Shown here: piece by piece, positions 63,683-64,000 of the stretch
Layout of the letters: each line of letters begins with the position of its first letter
How positions within the stretch are numbered: position 1 is the first letter of the stretch
Notes under the pieces: model-generated
Seen by the model: only the letters and a program-made list of their open reading frames with translations
What the model was told of the DNA's origin: nothing
Database searches by the model: none
Translations under genes and position numbers: made by a program
DNA from: Leisingera caerulea DSM 24564
GTDB lineage: Bacteria > Pseudomonadota > Alphaproteobacteria > Rhodobacterales > Rhodobacteraceae
DNA length: 64,000 nucleotides
Assembly: GCF_000473325.1 (NCBI RefSeq)
Contig: NZ_KI421513.1
Coordinates: forward strand, 2,551,217-2,615,216
Reading direction: 5' to 3'

Positions 63683-64000
63683 ATGACGTTGAACCTTTCA
63701 ATGCCCGGGAATGAAGAGTTGAAGCCGAAGATCACCGTGTTCGGTGTCGGCGGCGCCGGCGGCAATGCCGTCAACAACATGATCGCCAAGGAACTGGATG
63801 GCGTCGAATTCGTCGTGGCCAACACCGACGCGCAGGCGCTGCAGCAAAGCGCTGCCAAGAGCCGCGTCCAGCTGGGCATCAAGGTCACCGAAGGCCTGGG
63901 CGCAGGCGCCCGCCCGCAAGTCGGCTCTGCCGCGGCTGAGGAAAGCATCGAGCAGATCGTCGACCACCTGGCGGGCGCGCATATGTGCTTTATCACCGCA
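63683..64000 (+). CDS. ftsZ: Cell division protein FtsZ (3' end beyond window)
   Basis: Tubulin-like GTPase that forms the Z ring. 106 residues are visible, starting MTLNLSMPGNEELKPKITVFGVGGAGGNAVNNMI, followed by VVANTDAQALQQS and LGAGARPQVGSAAAEES. These cover the first nucleotide-binding strands; the tubulin signature GGGTGTG lies beyond the edge. The ATG 6 bp upstream (63677) is also possible; 63683 is preferred as it matches the usual MTLN start. Confidence 0.97.
   Translation, partial: MTLNLSMPGNEELKPKITVFGVGGAGGNAVNNMIAKELDGVEFVVANTDAQALQQSAAKSRVQLGIKVTEGLGAGARPQVGSAAAEESIEQIVDHLAGAHMCFITA

Overview
The window is GC-rich chromosomal DNA from an alphaproteobacterium, most likely a member of the Roseobacter group (Rhodobacteraceae). 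The main pointers are the alphaproteobacterial BioR operator in front of a bioBFDAGC operon, the gene order hisB-hisH-hisA-hisF-hisE with interspersed small genes, a DUF1127 gene followed by four CCUCC-loop hairpin RNAs as known from Rhodobacter (CcsR1-4), a mraZ-to-ftsZ division and cell wall (dcw) cluster, and Roseobacter-like intergenic repeats. The genus is inference; no 16S gene is present.

Layout. 1-1.2 kb: thiC (minus strand, cut by the window edge) under a TPP riboswitch. 1.4-6.9 kb: complete biotin operon from pimeloyl-ACP methyl ester synthesis (bioC, bioG) to biotin (bioFADB), with a BioR box on its promoter. 7.0-12.5 kb: a glycine-betaine/choline type ABC importer with two paralogous binding proteins, one ATPase and a permease made of two fused halves. 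12.6-16.2 kb: nnrU, a DUF2478 protein, tRNA-Tyr, rlmB, a YHS protein, a candidate small RNA and a CoA-binding protein. 16.3-22.7 kb: histidine genes (hisE, hisF, hisA, hisH, hisB) on the minus strand, interrupted by small genes and by a divergent AraC regulator/peroxiredoxin pair. 22.9-28.0 kb: a stand-alone Lrp-type sensor domain, a class III aminotransferase, and three tRNA-Gly(GCC) genes, between the second and third of which sits a NaeI-like type II restriction-modification system with a Vsr repair nuclease. 28.2-40.2 kb: pyruvate carboxylase, a BLUF photoreceptor, an FMN-dependent alpha-hydroxyacid dehydrogenase, a membrane diguanylate cyclase, a UvrD/PcrA helicase, the DUF1127-CcsR locus and the Fe-S carrier ATPase Mrp. 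41.0-64.0 kb: the dcw cluster mraZ-rsmH-ftsL-ftsI-murE-murF-mraY-murD-ftsW-murG-murC-murB-ddl-ftsQ-ftsA-ftsZ (ftsZ cut by the right edge).

The dcw cluster is split twice. After mraY there is an AT-rich unknown membrane gene whose insertion seems to have duplicated the mraY 3' end, then a terminator and an antisense glutaminase. After murD there is an antisense monooxygenase/MarR/flavoprotein module. Murein precursor synthesis (MurB-G, MraY, Ddl) and the divisome (FtsL, I, W, Q, A, Z) are otherwise complete.

Most notable observations: (1) the four-hairpin CCUCC RNA array behind DUF1127; (2) the M-R-Vsr island between near-identical tRNA-Gly/terminator units; (3) the foreign membrane gene at the mraY 3' end; (4) a 19-bp tandem array of GGGAAATCA elements and a long, terminator-bearing leader ahead of mraZ; (5) two adjacent perfect hairpins (13 and 20 bp) downstream of uvrD; (6) several operator-like palindromes and direct repeats next to regulator genes. 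Functions are assigned from recognised motifs and family resemblance by reading alone; no database search was run.
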